Origin: Hyphomicrobiales bacterium
GTDB taxonomy: Bacteria > Pseudomonadota > Alphaproteobacteria > Rhizobiales > Rhizobiaceae
Length of the DNA stretch: 64,000 nucleotides
Assembly (NCBI GenBank): GCA_900466875.1
Contig: UBNQ01000009.1
Location: 62,001 to 126,000 of the forward strand
Direction: 5' to 3'
Both the position numbers and the translations under genes were made by a program. The notes under the pieces are model-generated. The model worked only from the letters and a program-made list of their open reading frames with translations. It was not told the origin of the DNA and searched no databases. Below, piece by piece: positions 29,200-38,368 of this stretch; position 1 is the stretch's first letter, and every line of letters starts with the position of its first letter.

Positions 29200-29976
29200 A
29201 TGACCGATACCCCTCTTCTCAAAGTCAGTGGCGTGTCGAAATTCTATGGCAGCCGGATCGGCTGCAAGGATGTCAATTTCGAGCTGTGGCCGGGCGAAGT
29301 TCTCGCCATTGTCGGCGAATCCGGCTCCGGCAAGACGACGCTTCTCAACTGCATTTCCACCCGCCTGCTGCCGACAGCCGGCAGTGTCGAATACCGGATG
29401 CGCGACGGCAATTTTCGCGATCTTTATCACATGAGCGAGGCCGAGCGCCGGTTCCTGATGCGCACCGACTGGGGGTTCGTTCACCAGAACCCGGCGGATG
29501 GGTTGCGCATGACGGTCTCGGCCGGCGCCAATGTCGGCGAGCGGCTGATGGCGGTCGGCGACCGGCACTATGGCAAGATCCGCGAGACGGCGACCGATTG
29601 GCTTGGCCGGGTGGAAATTTCCGCCGACCGGATAGACGACCAGCCACGTGCCTTTTCCGGCGGCATGCGCCAGCGCCTGCAGATCGCCCGCAATCTGGTC
29701 ACCGGCCCGCGTCTCGTGTTCATGGACGAGCCGACAGGCGGCCTCGACGTCTCGGTACAGGCGCGCCTGCTCGATCTCGTTCGCGGCCTTGTCAACGATC
29801 TGGGCCTGGCGGCGATCGTCGTCACCCATGATCTGGCGGTCGCGCGCCTGCTCTCACATCGGATGATGGTGATGAAGGATGGTCACGTGATCGAACACGG
29901 GCTGACCGACCGGGTGCTCGACGATCCGCGCGAGCCCTACACCCAGCTTCTCGTTTCCTCGATCCTGCAAGTATAG
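29200..29976 (+). CDS. phnK: PhnK, ABC-type ATPase of the C-P lyase complex
   Basis: A 258-aa ABC ATPase that binds the C-P lyase core rather than a membrane permease. Walker A is GESGSGKTT (near 40), the signature FSGGMRQRLQIARNL is near 153 and Walker B VFMDEPTGGLD near 173. The order downstream of phnGHIJ and upstream of phnL identifies it. GGAG lies upstream of the ATG, just after the repeat element, and phnL begins 9 nt after the stop. Confidence 0.95.
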   Translation: MTDTPLLKVSGVSKFYGSRIGCKDVNFELWPGEVLAIVGESGSGKTTLLNCISTRLLPTAGSVEYRMRDGNFRDLYHMSEAERRFLMRTDWGFVHQNPADGLRMTVSAGANVGERLMAVGDRHYGKIRETATDWLGRVEISADRIDDQPRAFSGGMRQRLQIARNLVTGPRLVFMDEPTGGLDVSVQARLLDLVRGLVNDLGLAAIVVTHDLAVARLLSHRMMVMKDGHVIEHGLTDRVLDDPREPYTQLLVSSILQV

Positions 29977-29985
29977 GAGATCCAG

Positions 29986-30696
29986 ATGGCCACTCCCCTC
30001 GTCGTCTCGGAAGTCTTCAAGAGCTTCACCATGCACCTGCGCGACGGCATCAAGCTGCCGGTCGTCAAGGATGTGAACTTTTCCGTCGCCGCCGGCGAAT
30101 GCGTCGTGCTCGGCGGGCCGTCGGGCATCGGCAAGAGCTCGATCCTGAAAATGCTCTACGGCAACTATGCCGTCGATGCCGGTCAGATTCTCGTCGACCA
30201 CAAGGACCGGATCGTCGATATCGCGGCTGCTGATCCGCGCACGATCATCGAAGTGCGTCGTCATACGATGGGTTATGTCAGCCAGTTCCTGCGCACCGTG
30301 CCGCGCGTGGCCGCAATCGATGTCGTTGCCGAACCGCTCGTCGCCCGCGGTGTCGAAGCCGCCGTCGCGAAGGAAAATGCCGCCGAACTTCTGGCCAAGC
30401 TCAATCTGCCGCGTGAACTCTGGTCACTGCCGCCGGCAACCTTTTCCGGCGGCGAACAGCAGCGCGTCAACATCGCTCGCGGTTTCATCACCAGTCACCG
30501 CATCCTGCTTCTCGACGAACCGACCGCCTCGCTCGACGCCACCAACCGTCGTGTCGTTGTCGAGATGATCGCGGCCAAGAAGGAAGCCGGCGTCGCGATG
30601 CTCGGCATCTTTCACGACGAGGAAGTGCGCGAGGCCGTCGCCGACCGCATTCTCGACGTCAGTGCATTCTCTCCTCGAAAGGCCATTGCAGCATGA
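29986..30696 (+). CDS. phnL: PhnL, ABC-type ATPase of the C-P lyase pathway
   Basis: A 236-aa ABC ATPase with Walker [14 protein letters not shown] near 43, signature [15 protein letters not shown] near 155 and Walker [14 protein letters not shown] near 173. PhnL works with PhnGHI in the first nucleoside-phosphonate step. TAGGAGATCC precedes the ATG. The stop overlaps the next start by 4 nt. Confidence 0.95.
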   Translation: MATPLVVSEVFKSFTMHLRDGIKLPVVKDVNFSVAAGECVVLGGPSGIGKSSILKMLYGNYAVDAGQILVDHKDRIVDIAAADPRTIIEVRRHTMGYVSQFLRTVPRVAAIDVVAEPLVARGVEAAVAKENAAELLAKLNLPRELWSLPPATFSGGEQQRVNIARGFITSHRILLLDEPTASLDATNRRVVVEMIAAKKEAGVAMLGIFHDEEVREAVADRILDVSAFSPRKAIAA

Positions 30697-31310
30697 GCGT
30701 CAAGGTTGGGCTGGAGCCCGCGATCCATCCGACGGCATCCGTCAGCAATTCCAAGATCGGCCGCTATACCGAAATCTCCGAGCGCTGCCGCATCGACGAG
30801 GCCGAGATCGGCGACTATTCCTACATCATGCAGGACGGCTCAATCTGGTGCGCGACGATCGGCAAGTTCGTCAATATGGCGGCGTCGGTGCGCATCAACG
30901 CCACCAACCATCCGACATGGCGGGCAACGCTGCATCACTTTACCTACCGCGCCGCCAATTACTGGGACGACGCCGAAAACGAGCAGGACTTTTTCGAATG
31001 GCGGCGCGAGAACCGCGTGACGATCGGCCATGACGTGTGGATCGGCCATGGCGCGACCGTGCTTCCGGGCGTTACCGTCGGCAATGGCGCGGTAATCGGT
31101 GCCGGTGCAGTCGTTTCCAAGGATGTCGCACCCTACACGATCGTCGGCGGCGTGCCGGCAAAGCTGATCCGCGAGCGCTTCACCAGAGAAGTCGGCGAAG
31201 GAATGGACAGGCTTGCCTGGTGGGATTGGGATCATATGAAGCTGCGCCGCGCACTCGATGATTTCAGGGCGCTTTCGGCCGAGGATTTCCTTGCCCGCCA
31301 TGCGTTGTAA
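30693..31310 (+). CDS. Hexapeptide-repeat transferase of the phn cluster
   Basis: A 205-aa left-handed beta-helix protein. Hexapeptide repeats run through [20 protein letters not shown] at the N terminus and [20 protein letters not shown] near 110, ending in [17 protein letters not shown], the usual acyltransferase tail. This family recurs in phosphonate operons (phn-associated transferase). It may N-acetylate aminophosphonates or a pathway intermediate, a job done by the unrelated PhnO in enterics; that role is inference. It is coupled to phnL by ATGA. Confidence 0.85.
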   Translation: MSVKVGLEPAIHPTASVSNSKIGRYTEISERCRIDEAEIGDYSYIMQDGSIWCATIGKFVNMAASVRINATNHPTWRATLHHFTYRAANYWDDAENEQDFFEWRRENRVTIGHDVWIGHGATVLPGVTVGNGAVIGAGAVVSKDVAPYTIVGGVPAKLIRERFTREVGEGMDRLAWWDWDHMKLRRALDDFRALSAEDFLARHAL

Positions 31311-31335
31311 CGAAAGCGTTACAAGATCTTCATAC

Positions 31336-31353
31336 CTGTAATAAAACTGACAT
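31336..31353 (+). promoter_or_regulatory. Pho box upstream of phnC
   Basis: CTGTAAT-AAAA-CTGACAT fits the 7-4-7 PhoB direct repeat (consensus CTGTCAT) with one mismatch per half. It lies 72 nt before the phnC ATG, in the 115-bp gap after the hexapeptide transferase, so the transport operon phnCDE1E2 is likely induced by phosphate starvation. Confidence 0.8.
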
Positions 31354-31425
31354 CGAATCGACATTCAGACTTCATCAACCAAGTCTAATCCCATCGCCAC
31401 CAGGGGATTGGACAGGCATCAGCAC

Positions 31426-32280
31426 ATGAAGTTTGAACTGAGGAATATTACTCGACGTTTCGGCGATCGTATCGCGGTCAATGCCGTAACCGTAGAGATT
31501 CCCCAGGGCCAGATGGTCGGCATTATCGGCCGTTCCGGCGCCGGCAAGTCCACGCTGCTGCGCATGATCAACCGTCTGCAGGAGCCGAGTTCCGGCTCCA
31601 TGCATTTCGGCGATGTCGAGGTCTCTTCGCTTAGGGGCGCCAACCTGCGCAACTGGCAGCGCGATTGTGCGATGATCTTCCAGCAGTTCAATCTCGTGCC
31701 GCGCCTCGACGTCCTGACCAATGTCATGCTCGGCCGGCTGAACCACCGTTCGACGATCATGAGCCTGCTCAACATCTTTTCCGACGATGAGCGCCTTGCT
31801 GCGATTGCAGCGCTTGAGCGCCTCGGCATCGAGCAGACCGCAATGCAGCGCGCCGGCACGCTTTCCGGCGGCCAGCAGCAGCGCGTGGCGATCGCCCGTG
31901 CGCTGATGCAGTCTCCCAAAATGCTGCTCGCCGACGAGCCGATCGCATCACTCGATCCGCTCAATGCCAAGATCGTCATGGACGCACTGCGCGACATCAA
32001 CGAGCGCGAAGGCATCACCGTCATTACCAACCTGCACACGCTCGATACCGCCCGCAGCTATTGCGAACGGATCATCGGCATGGCCCACGGCAGCGTCGTC
32101 TTCGATGGCCCTCCTTCTGCACTGACTGCAGAGGCGGTCCAGGAAATCTACGGCTCCGACAGGGATGGCGCAGGCATCGATGAGACGATGACTTCGACCA
32201 GCATCAACATTCCCGCCGCCAAGACGAGCGGGAGCCAGGAATCGGGCGGTATCGGCACGCTGGCAAGCGCCAGCGCCTGA
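31426..32280 (+). CDS. phnC: Phosphonate ABC transporter ATP-binding protein
   Basis: PhnC is the ATPase of the phosphonate/phosphate-ester importer. In the 284-aa product Walker A is GRSGAGKST (35-43), the Q-loop lies in [14 protein letters not shown] near 83, the signature [15 protein letters not shown] near 146 and Walker [12 protein letters not shown] near 166. ATG 31426 is chosen over an in-frame TTG at 31408, where the AGGGG is too close. The C-terminal 30 residues are low-complexity. Confidence 0.95.
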   Translation: MKFELRNITRRFGDRIAVNAVTVEIPQGQMVGIIGRSGAGKSTLLRMINRLQEPSSGSMHFGDVEVSSLRGANLRNWQRDCAMIFQQFNLVPRLDVLTNVMLGRLNHRSTIMSLLNIFSDDERLAAIAALERLGIEQTAMQRAGTLSGGQQQRVAIARALMQSPKMLLADEPIASLDPLNAKIVMDALRDINEREGITVITNLHTLDTARSYCERIIGMAHGSVVFDGPPSALTAEAVQEIYGSDRDGAGIDETMTSTSINIPAAKTSGSQESGGIGTLASASA

Positions 32281-32362
32281 GCCCGCACCCACGATCGTCA
32301 AGCCCGCGTAAAGGGCAATTTTCATGACCCAACTCCGGATGATCCGGAAACAGGAGATCACC

Positions 32363-33268
32363 ATGCTGAAGAAAACTCTTCTTGCTGCCGCTGCACTCAG
32401 CGTGCTCGCCGGCTCCGCAATGGCACAGGACGTCAAGGTTCTGCGCATCGGTCTCGACGGCTCGGAAAACGAAGCCGACCAGATCCGCAACACCCAGTGT
32501 GTCGCCGATGGCCTGAAGGCTGCGACCGGCGTTCCGGAAGTGCAGATCTTCCCGTCGCCGGACTATAACGGCGTCATCCAGGGCCTGCTCGGCGGCACGA
32601 TCGACATCGCTTCGATGGGCGCTTCCTCCTACGCCGCCATCGCGCTGAAGGACCCGAACGCCGTTGACCCGATCCTGACCTACACCCAGTCGGATGGTTC
32701 CAGCGGTTACTACTCGATCATGGTTGCCCGCAAGGATTCCGGCATCAAGACGCTCGCAGACGCCAAGGGCAAGAAGATCGGCTTCGCCGACCCTGACTCC
32801 ACATCTGGCTACCTCGTCCCGAACGTCGCCCTGCCCAAGGAAATCGGCGCACCGGTCAAGGAATACTTCTCTGAAAGCGGCTTCGGCGGCGGCCACGAGA
32901 ACCTCGTTCTTGCCATTCTCGACAAGAAGTTCGACGTCGGCACGACCTTCGGTTCGGGCGTTGGCAAGTGGGAAGACGGCTACACCGGCGGCAACCTTCA
33001 CCAGATGGTCAACAAGGGTAACCTGGACATGGACGATATCGTCGAAGTCTGGAAGTCGCCGCTGATCCCGAACGGCCCGCTGATGGTCAACAACAAGCTG
33101 CCGGAAGCCATGCGCGCCAAGGTCGAAGCCTATTTCATGGAACTTCCGAAGAAGGACCATGATTGCTTCAAGGCCTACACCCAGGGCGACAACAAGGAAT
33201 ACATCAAGGTCGATCCGTCCTTCTACCAGACGATCGTCGACGCTCGTAAGTCCGTCATCGGCGGCTGA
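32363..33268 (+). CDS. phnD: Phosphonate ABC transporter substrate-binding protein
   Basis: PhnD binds phosphonates in the periplasm. The 301-aa protein has a signal peptide (MLKKTLLAAAALSVLAGS, cleavage after AMA). The PhnD family core follows: FPSPDYNGVIQGLLGG near 65, GSSGYYSIMVARKDSGI near 112 and FADPDSTSGYLVPN near 142. CAGGAGA lies 6 nt before the ATG. A 12-bp hairpin just after the stop probably protects its mRNA. Confidence 0.95.
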   Translation: MLKKTLLAAAALSVLAGSAMAQDVKVLRIGLDGSENEADQIRNTQCVADGLKAATGVPEVQIFPSPDYNGVIQGLLGGTIDIASMGASSYAAIALKDPNAVDPILTYTQSDGSSGYYSIMVARKDSGIKTLADAKGKKIGFADPDSTSGYLVPNVALPKEIGAPVKEYFSESGFGGGHENLVLAILDKKFDVGTTFGSGVGKWEDGYTGGNLHQMVNKGNLDMDDIVEVWKSPLIPNGPLMVNNKLPEAMRAKVEAYFMELPKKDHDCFKAYTQGDNKEYIKVDPSFYQTIVDARKSVIGG

Positions 33269-33287
33269 TCCTTCTTCCCATCCTTTG

Positions 33288-33314
33288 ACGGCGGCACTCC
33301 CTGAGTGCCGCCGT
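33288..33314 (+). terminator. Intercistronic hairpin between phnD and phnE1
   Basis: ACGGCGGCACTC and GAGTGCCGCCGT form a perfect 12-bp stem with a 3-nt loop, with no T-run after it. This fits an attenuator or mRNA-stabilising hairpin that lets the binding protein be made in excess of the permeases, rather than a full terminator. Confidence 0.7.
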
Positions 33315-33336
33315 TCGTCAAACGAGAGCGCGGATC

Positions 33337-34314
33337 ATGGCGACCATCAGCGAAAATACCTCTGGCGGGCTCGGCCCTGCCGCATCCCTGGTGATGCAGC
33401 ATTACCGGCAGCAGCTTCGGACACGCCGGATCTACACCGCGATCTCGATCGGCGTTTTCCTCATCGCACTTTTCTACTCGCTGCAATTCGCCAATGACGC
33501 GAATGCGGGCAAGTTCTTCGAACGCCTGCCCTATTTCTTCGATTTCATCCGCAGCTTCGTGCCGGACAGCCCGATGGAAATTTTCCGGGCGATGTTTGAC
33601 CTGCCGTCGCCCTATGCCGACGGATCGCTGAAATACGACTACACGGCCGACCGGGTCTACATTACCGACACGCTCTACATTCCGAATTTCTTCTACCAGT
33701 TGATCATCACGATCAACATTGCGCTGGTTTCAACGATCGTCGGCGCATCCCTTGCCTTCCTGCTGTGCTTCTTCGCCTCGACCAATCTGGTGGGCGCCGG
33801 CGCTACCCGTTTCGTCGTGCGCCGGATCATGGAAGTGATGCGCGCCTTCCCGGAAATCGTCATTGCCGGGCTTCTGACCGCGATCCTGTCGATCGGCCCG
33901 ATTGCCGCGATCATTGCGATCACCGTTCATACGATCGGTGCGCTCGGAAAGCTGTTCTTCGAAGTGGTCGAAAATTCCGACATGAAGCCGGATGAAGGCC
34001 TGCGGGCCGCGGGTGCTTCCTGGGTCGAGCGCGTGCGCTTCGCCATCGTTCCCCAGGTCCTGCCGAATTTCGTCTCCTACACGCTGCTGCGCGCCGAAAT
34101 CAACGTGCGTGCCTCGACGATCATCGGAGCTGTCGGCGGCGGCGGTATCGGCGAAGTGTTTCGTCTGGCGATCGGCCGCGACCATGCCGCCAAGACCTAT
34201 GCGATCATCATTCTGCTGCTTGTCAGCGTGATCGCCATCGATCAGTTCTCGAGCTGGCTTCGCCGCCGGCTGATCGGCCAACAATCCTTCGAATTCGGCA
34301 GGGGAGCCGCCTGA
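33337..34314 (+). CDS. phnE: Phosphonate ABC transporter permease, first copy
   Basis: PhnE1, 325 aa. One N-terminal helix (TAISIGVFLIALFYSLQF) and a periplasmic stretch precede the PhnE core. The core has NIALVSTIVGASLAFLLCFF near 127, RRIMEVMRAFPEIVIAGLL near 166 and the EAA-type loop DEGLRAAGASWVERVRF near 222. PhnE1 and PhnE2 probably form a heterodimer. The stop overlaps the phnE2 start by one base. Confidence 0.94.
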   Translation: MATISENTSGGLGPAASLVMQHYRQQLRTRRIYTAISIGVFLIALFYSLQFANDANAGKFFERLPYFFDFIRSFVPDSPMEIFRAMFDLPSPYADGSLKYDYTADRVYITDTLYIPNFFYQLIITINIALVSTIVGASLAFLLCFFASTNLVGAGATRFVVRRIMEVMRAFPEIVIAGLLTAILSIGPIAAIIAITVHTIGALGKLFFEVVENSDMKPDEGLRAAGASWVERVRFAIVPQVLPNFVSYTLLRAEINVRASTIIGAVGGGGIGEVFRLAIGRDHAAKTYAIIILLLVSVIAIDQFSSWLRRRLIGQQSFEFGRGAA

Positions 34315-35669
34315 TGACGTCTTCTGTCCCAAGCATCAACGCTTCCGATCGCGAGCGGCTGCTCTCGGCCTATCCTGAAGTCTTTCACCGCTCCGTCATG
34401 AAGCGCTACGGGCTGCTCATCGGCTTCGGCATCATCTTTGCCTATCTCGTGATCTGCTTCTTCGCCTTCAATGTCGGCCCCGCCTTCAAGAACGGCCAGT
34501 GGGAACGTGCCTCCTCCTATATCCAGGACTGGTATTCGTGGCGCGCACAGCCGCGCCTGCGCTTCCAGGATGACGGCACCGTGCGGGCGCAGTGGTCAAG
34601 CCGCGGGCAATATGCCGCGGGCGCCGACATATTCTGGCTGCAGCCGACTCAGGGCGGCGGCTATAGCGTGACCTACGGCAGCGACAAGGACAGGCTGGAG
34701 GTTTCGTCAAGCCGCGTCGATGTCTATGTCAACGGCACCGCTTACCCCGTCGCGATCACCGGGGATGCAGCGACAGCGCCGGCCGGTGCTCCGGCTACGA
34801 TCATCCAGGACGGAACCAAGGTCATCGTTGACTACGGCTTCGAAGGACAGGCGGAAATCCGGACATCCCAGGTCTATGTCCAGCGCCGTTTCCTTGGTTG
34901 GGCAAACTTCCTGTTCGACACCAAGTCGGATTTCTGGGGCAAGAGCTGGGGCGAACTGGTCAGCCTTGCCACGGTCGGCGAACGCCTCGATCCGGCGCGC
35001 TCCAACGTTTCGCACATGGTCGACGACTTTCTCGGCAACAATGTCTGGCAGCATGCCGACATCCTGTCGAAGCTGATGCAGACATTGGTGATGGCCTTTG
35101 TCGGCACGCTGCTCGGTACGCTCTTTGCCTTCCCGCTCGCCTTCATCGCGGCGCGCAATATCACACGAAGCCGTGCCGCCAACTGGGGCATGAAGCGTCT
35201 GTTCGACTTCCTGCGTTCGGTCGACATGCTGATCTGGGCGTTGTTCTTCACCCGCTCATTCGGCCCCGGACCGATCCCCGGTATCGCGGCGATCTTCTTC
35301 ACCGATGCAGGCGCGCTGGGCAAAGTCTATGCCGAAGCGGTCGAAAATGTGGATGACAAGCAGCGCGAGGGCGTGAAGTCGGTCGGCGCCTCGCCTGTCA
35401 TCGTCAACCGCTTCGGCGTGGTGCCGCAGGTTCTGCCGGTGTTTATCTCCCAGTCGCTGTATTTCTGGGAATCGAACACCCGCTCGGCCACCGTCATCGG
35501 CGCTGTCGGCGCCGGCGGCATCGGCCTCAAACTGCTCGAAGCGATGGGCACCAATGCCGACTGGGACAAGGTCGCCTATATGGTTCTCCTCATCCTTCTC
35601 GTGGTCTTCCTGTTCGACAACGTCTCGAATGCGATCCGCTCGCGACTGATCGGTGGCCCGACGCACTAA
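34314..35669 (+). CDS. phnE: Phosphonate ABC transporter permease, second copy with large insertion
   Basis: PhnE2, 451 aa, about 130 aa longer than PhnE1. After helix 1 (YGLLIGFGIIFAYLVICFF, about 36-54) there is an extra region to about residue 245 with beta-rich, charged sequence (RLRFQDDGTVRAQWSSRGQY and following). The core permease starts near TLVMAFVGTLLGTLFAFPLA. The insertion faces the periplasm in this topology and may help dock PhnD; that is inference. The core keeps the EAA loop near QREGVKSVGASPVIVNRFGV. Confidence 0.93.
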   Translation: MTSSVPSINASDRERLLSAYPEVFHRSVMKRYGLLIGFGIIFAYLVICFFAFNVGPAFKNGQWERASSYIQDWYSWRAQPRLRFQDDGTVRAQWSSRGQYAAGADIFWLQPTQGGGYSVTYGSDKDRLEVSSSRVDVYVNGTAYPVAITGDAATAPAGAPATIIQDGTKVIVDYGFEGQAEIRTSQVYVQRRFLGWANFLFDTKSDFWGKSWGELVSLATVGERLDPARSNVSHMVDDFLGNNVWQHADILSKLMQTLVMAFVGTLLGTLFAFPLAFIAARNITRSRAANWGMKRLFDFLRSVDMLIWALFFTRSFGPGPIPGIAAIFFTDAGALGKVYAEAVENVDDKQREGVKSVGASPVIVNRFGVVPQVLPVFISQSLYFWESNTRSATVIGAVGAGGIGLKLLEAMGTNADWDKVAYMVLLILLVVFLFDNVSNAIRSRLIGGPTH

Positions 35670-35679
35670 ACGGCTGCGG

Positions 35680-35697
35680 CATCATCATTCTGTCATG
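35680..35697 (+). promoter_or_regulatory. Second Pho-box-like site, upstream of the DUF1045-phnM-phnN genes
   Basis: A perfect CTGTCAT (35691-35697) has a partial upstream partner 11 nt earlier (GCATCAT, four of seven matching). It sits in the 114-bp gap after phnE2, 87 nt before the next start, so these three genes may have their own PhoB-driven promoter. Confidence 0.55.
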
Positions 35698-35783
35698 GAA
35701 ATCTTTTAGGCGCAGGGTCTGTTTCCCGGCGTGGCGGACAGCTAGTCTTCCGCCACCACTCCTTCCTGATCCGGACCGATGCC

Positions 35784-36497
35784 TTGCGTTACGCTCTCTA
35801 TTTCTCCCCCGCTGCGGACCACCCGCTGACGAAGACCGCATCCCGCTGGCTCGGCCGCGACGCTTTTACGGGCGAGTCTTTTCCGACCCCTGACGTTACC
35901 GGCCTTTCGCGGGAAGAGATTCATGCGCTCACCGCCGATCCCCGCCGATACGCCTTTCACGCGACGCTGAAGGCTCCGTTCGAGCTGGCTGAAGGCAAGA
36001 GCGAGGCAGAGTTGCTGGAGGCATTTGAACGGTTTGCCGCGGCAATTGAGGCATTCGACATTCCGAACATCGTCGTCGGCCAACTCGGCCGCTTCTTCGC
36101 GCTGGTACCGGATCAGGTCTATCCCGAGCTGCAGGATTTCGCCGCCCGGATTGTGGAGGATTTCGAACCCTTCCGGGCGCCGCTTTCGGATGCCGATATC
36201 GCTCGCCGCAAGCCCGAAACGCTGTCACCGCAACATCGCGACAACCTGATGCGTTGGGGTTATCCGCATGTGATGGACGAGTTCCGTTTCCACATGACGC
36301 TCAGCGGCCAGGTTCCGCCCGAGCAGGCGCCTGCCATGCGCGCAGCCCTTGAACCGCGATTTGCCGAATTCATCAACAGGCCGCTCTCCATCGACGGTAT
36401 CGCGCTTTTCGTCGAGCCCACCCGCGGCGCAGATTTCATCGCCCATCGCTGGCTGCCCCTGAAGCCGGCCTTAGAGACCAGAAAGACCGCCCCATGA
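35784..36497 (+). CDS. DUF1045 protein of the phn cluster, 2H phosphoesterase-like
   Basis: A 237-aa protein with two HxT motifs, H59-A-T61 (RYAFHATLKAPF) and H170-M-T172 (FRFHMTLSG). This is the defining active site of 2H phosphoesterases. DUF1045 genes recur in phosphonate clusters that lack phnP, and no phnP is seen here. It probably opens 5-phosphoribosyl 1,2-cyclic phosphate in PhnP's place; the exact reaction is inference. The start is TTG; the nearby ATG is out of frame. It is coupled to phnM by ATGA. Confidence 0.83.
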   Translation: MRYALYFSPAADHPLTKTASRWLGRDAFTGESFPTPDVTGLSREEIHALTADPRRYAFHATLKAPFELAEGKSEAELLEAFERFAAAIEAFDIPNIVVGQLGRFFALVPDQVYPELQDFAARIVEDFEPFRAPLSDADIARRKPETLSPQHRDNLMRWGYPHVMDEFRFHMTLSGQVPPEQAPAMRAALEPRFAEFINRPLSIDGIALFVEPTRGADFIAHRWLPLKPALETRKTAP

Positions 36498-37630
36498 CCG
36501 AGACCGTATTCAAGAATGCCCGTATCGTGCTGGAGGACAGTATCGTTACCGGCTCCTTGCAGATCCGCGATGGCGTGATCGCCGATATTTCCGAAGGCAA
36601 TATCCAGACCGGTGAGGATTTCGAGGGTGACTACCTCATCCCCGGTCTCGTCGAACTTCACACCGACCATCTGGAACAGCATTATTCGCCGCGTCCCGGC
36701 GTGCGCTGGAATGCGACGGCAGCAATTCAGGCGCATGACGCGCAGATCGCCTCTTCCGGCATCACCACGGTGTTCGACTGCCTGCGTATGGGATCGGACG
36801 AGGATGGCGGTTTCGAACATGGCGAGATGCGCGAGATGGCCGACGCGATCCAGGCAGCCGAACGTGACGGACGGCTGCGCTCCGAGCACCTGATCCACCT
36901 GCGCTGCGAGGTTTCGGCCGATAACGTGCTGGAGCATTTCGCCGATTTCGAGAATGACAGCCATGTACGGCTCGTCTCACTGATGGACCATGCTCCGGGC
37001 CAGCGTCAGTTCCAGACGATGGATCAGTACATCTTCTACTATCAGAAGAAGCGCGGCCTGACCGACGAGGCGTTCAAGATCTTCATCGACAAGCGGGTGG
37101 CAGAGTCCGAGCGCAATTCGACACCGCACCGTATCGCGATCGCCAGGCATTGCGCCGAGCACGGCATCACCGTTGCAAGCCATGACGATGCGACGCTCGC
37201 CCATGTCGACGAAGCGATCGAGAACGGCGTCAAGCTTGCCGAATTCCCGACCAGTTTCGAAGCCGCCGCTGCCTCGCACAAGGCCGGCATGAGCGTGCTG
37301 ATGGGCGCTCCAAACGTCGTGCGCGGAAAATCGCATTCCGGCAATATCGCCGCCCGCGACCTGGCAGCAAAGGACGTTCTCGACGTTCTCTCGTCGGACT
37401 ATGTTCCCCTCAGCCTGCTTTACGCACCCTTTATCCTTGCGGACGATGTCGAGGGGATCACGCTGCCGAAGGCGATCGCCATGGTAACGTCCACGCCAGC
37501 CCGCACGGCGGGTCTTGCCGATCGCGGCCGGATCGCGATTGGTCTGCGCGCGGATATCGTAAGGGTTCATCGCGAGGCGGGCGTACCTGTCTCGCGCGCG
37601 GTATGGCGGCAGGGGCGTCGGGTGGCGTAA
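36494..37630 (+). CDS. phnM: Alpha-D-ribose 1-methylphosphonate 5-triphosphate diphosphatase
   Basis: PhnM is an amidohydrolase-fold enzyme that removes pyrophosphate from ribose-1-phosphonate-5-triphosphate before PhnJ acts. In the 378-aa product the metal site is visible in LIPGLVELHTDHLEQHY (near 48) and VASHDDATLAHV near 224, with MGAPNVVRGKSHSGN near 270. These are PhnM-specific blocks. The stop codon overlaps the phnN ATG by one base (TAATG). Confidence 0.95.
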   Translation: MTETVFKNARIVLEDSIVTGSLQIRDGVIADISEGNIQTGEDFEGDYLIPGLVELHTDHLEQHYSPRPGVRWNATAAIQAHDAQIASSGITTVFDCLRMGSDEDGGFEHGEMREMADAIQAAERDGRLRSEHLIHLRCEVSADNVLEHFADFENDSHVRLVSLMDHAPGQRQFQTMDQYIFYYQKKRGLTDEAFKIFIDKRVAESERNSTPHRIAIARHCAEHGITVASHDDATLAHVDEAIENGVKLAEFPTSFEAAAASHKAGMSVLMGAPNVVRGKSHSGNIAARDLAAKDVLDVLSSDYVPLSLLYAPFILADDVEGITLPKAIAMVTSTPARTAGLADRGRIAIGLRADIVRVHREAGVPVSRAVWRQGRRVA

Positions 37631-38238
37631 TGGACGGCTCATCCGAACCTCGCAGCAATGCCGGTGAAGGCTGCATGATCGCAGTCGTGGGGCCAAGCGG
37701 CGCCGGCAAAGACACGTTGATGGCTTACGCCGCACAAGCTTTCTCGGACCGCTCCGATGTCGTGTTTGCCCGCCGCGTGATCACACGCGACGCCTCGGCC
37801 GGCGGCGAGGATCATGATGGCGTCTGCGAAGTCGAGTTTGAAAAACTGAATGCCGATGGCCGTTTTGCCGTTTCCTGGGAGGCCCACGGCCTGCATTACG
37901 GCATACCCGTCGAAACGAAGCACGCCGTTGCCAAGGGCACGATCGTGATTGCCAACGGGTCGCGATCAGCGCTTGGCCGGTTCAGGGCGGCGTATTCAAA
38001 TCTTGTCGTCATCAACGTGACTGCGCGCCCCGAGGTGCTTGCCATGCGGCTTGAAGCGCGCGGGCGAGAAAGCAAAGAAGATATTCTGCGTCGGCTGAAT
38101 AGAAGCTCGCTGGGTGTGATCGGCGACTATAGGGTCATCACGATCGACAATAGCGGCGAAATGGAAGTTTCCGGCAGAGCCATGATCGATGCCGTTTCGA
38201 GTTTGTTATCCCAGTCTTTCATTCCCCGGGAAAAATAA
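37630..38238 (+). CDS. phnN: Ribose 1,5-bisphosphate phosphokinase
   Basis: PhnN makes PRPP from ribose 1,5-bisphosphate at the end of the C-P lyase pathway. The 202-aa guanylate-kinase-like protein has the P-loop [13 protein letters not shown] (near 19), VVFARRVITRDASAGGEDHDGV near 44-60, and VINVTARPEVLAMRLEARGR near 130. ATG 37630 is used because it overlaps the phnM stop; an open in-frame stretch further upstream lies inside phnM. Confidence 0.93.
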   Translation: MDGSSEPRSNAGEGCMIAVVGPSGAGKDTLMAYAAQAFSDRSDVVFARRVITRDASAGGEDHDGVCEVEFEKLNADGRFAVSWEAHGLHYGIPVETKHAVAKGTIVIANGSRSALGRFRAAYSNLVVINVTARPEVLAMRLEARGRESKEDILRRLNRSSLGVIGDYRVITIDNSGEMEVSGRAMIDAVSSLLSQSFIPREK

Positions 38239-38280
38239 AACCTGACACGCTTTAAAGTTCCAATGTATCCCCTACCTGTT

Positions 38281-38300
38281 CTATTCGGTATGCCTAATAG
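38281..38300. promoter_or_regulatory. Near-perfect palindrome after phnN
   Basis: CTATTCGGTATGCCTAATAG reads CTATT-c-GG-TATG-CC-t-AATAG, an inverted repeat with one mismatched position per arm. It lies 69 nt before the small ORF at 38369 and could be an operator for it. There is no known family match. Confidence 0.35.
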
Positions 38301-38368
38301 AGGCGGGGCCGAATGGAGCTGGGGCGTTGATTGAAACACGAGCAAAGGATGGGGCGGACCCTGGGGGC

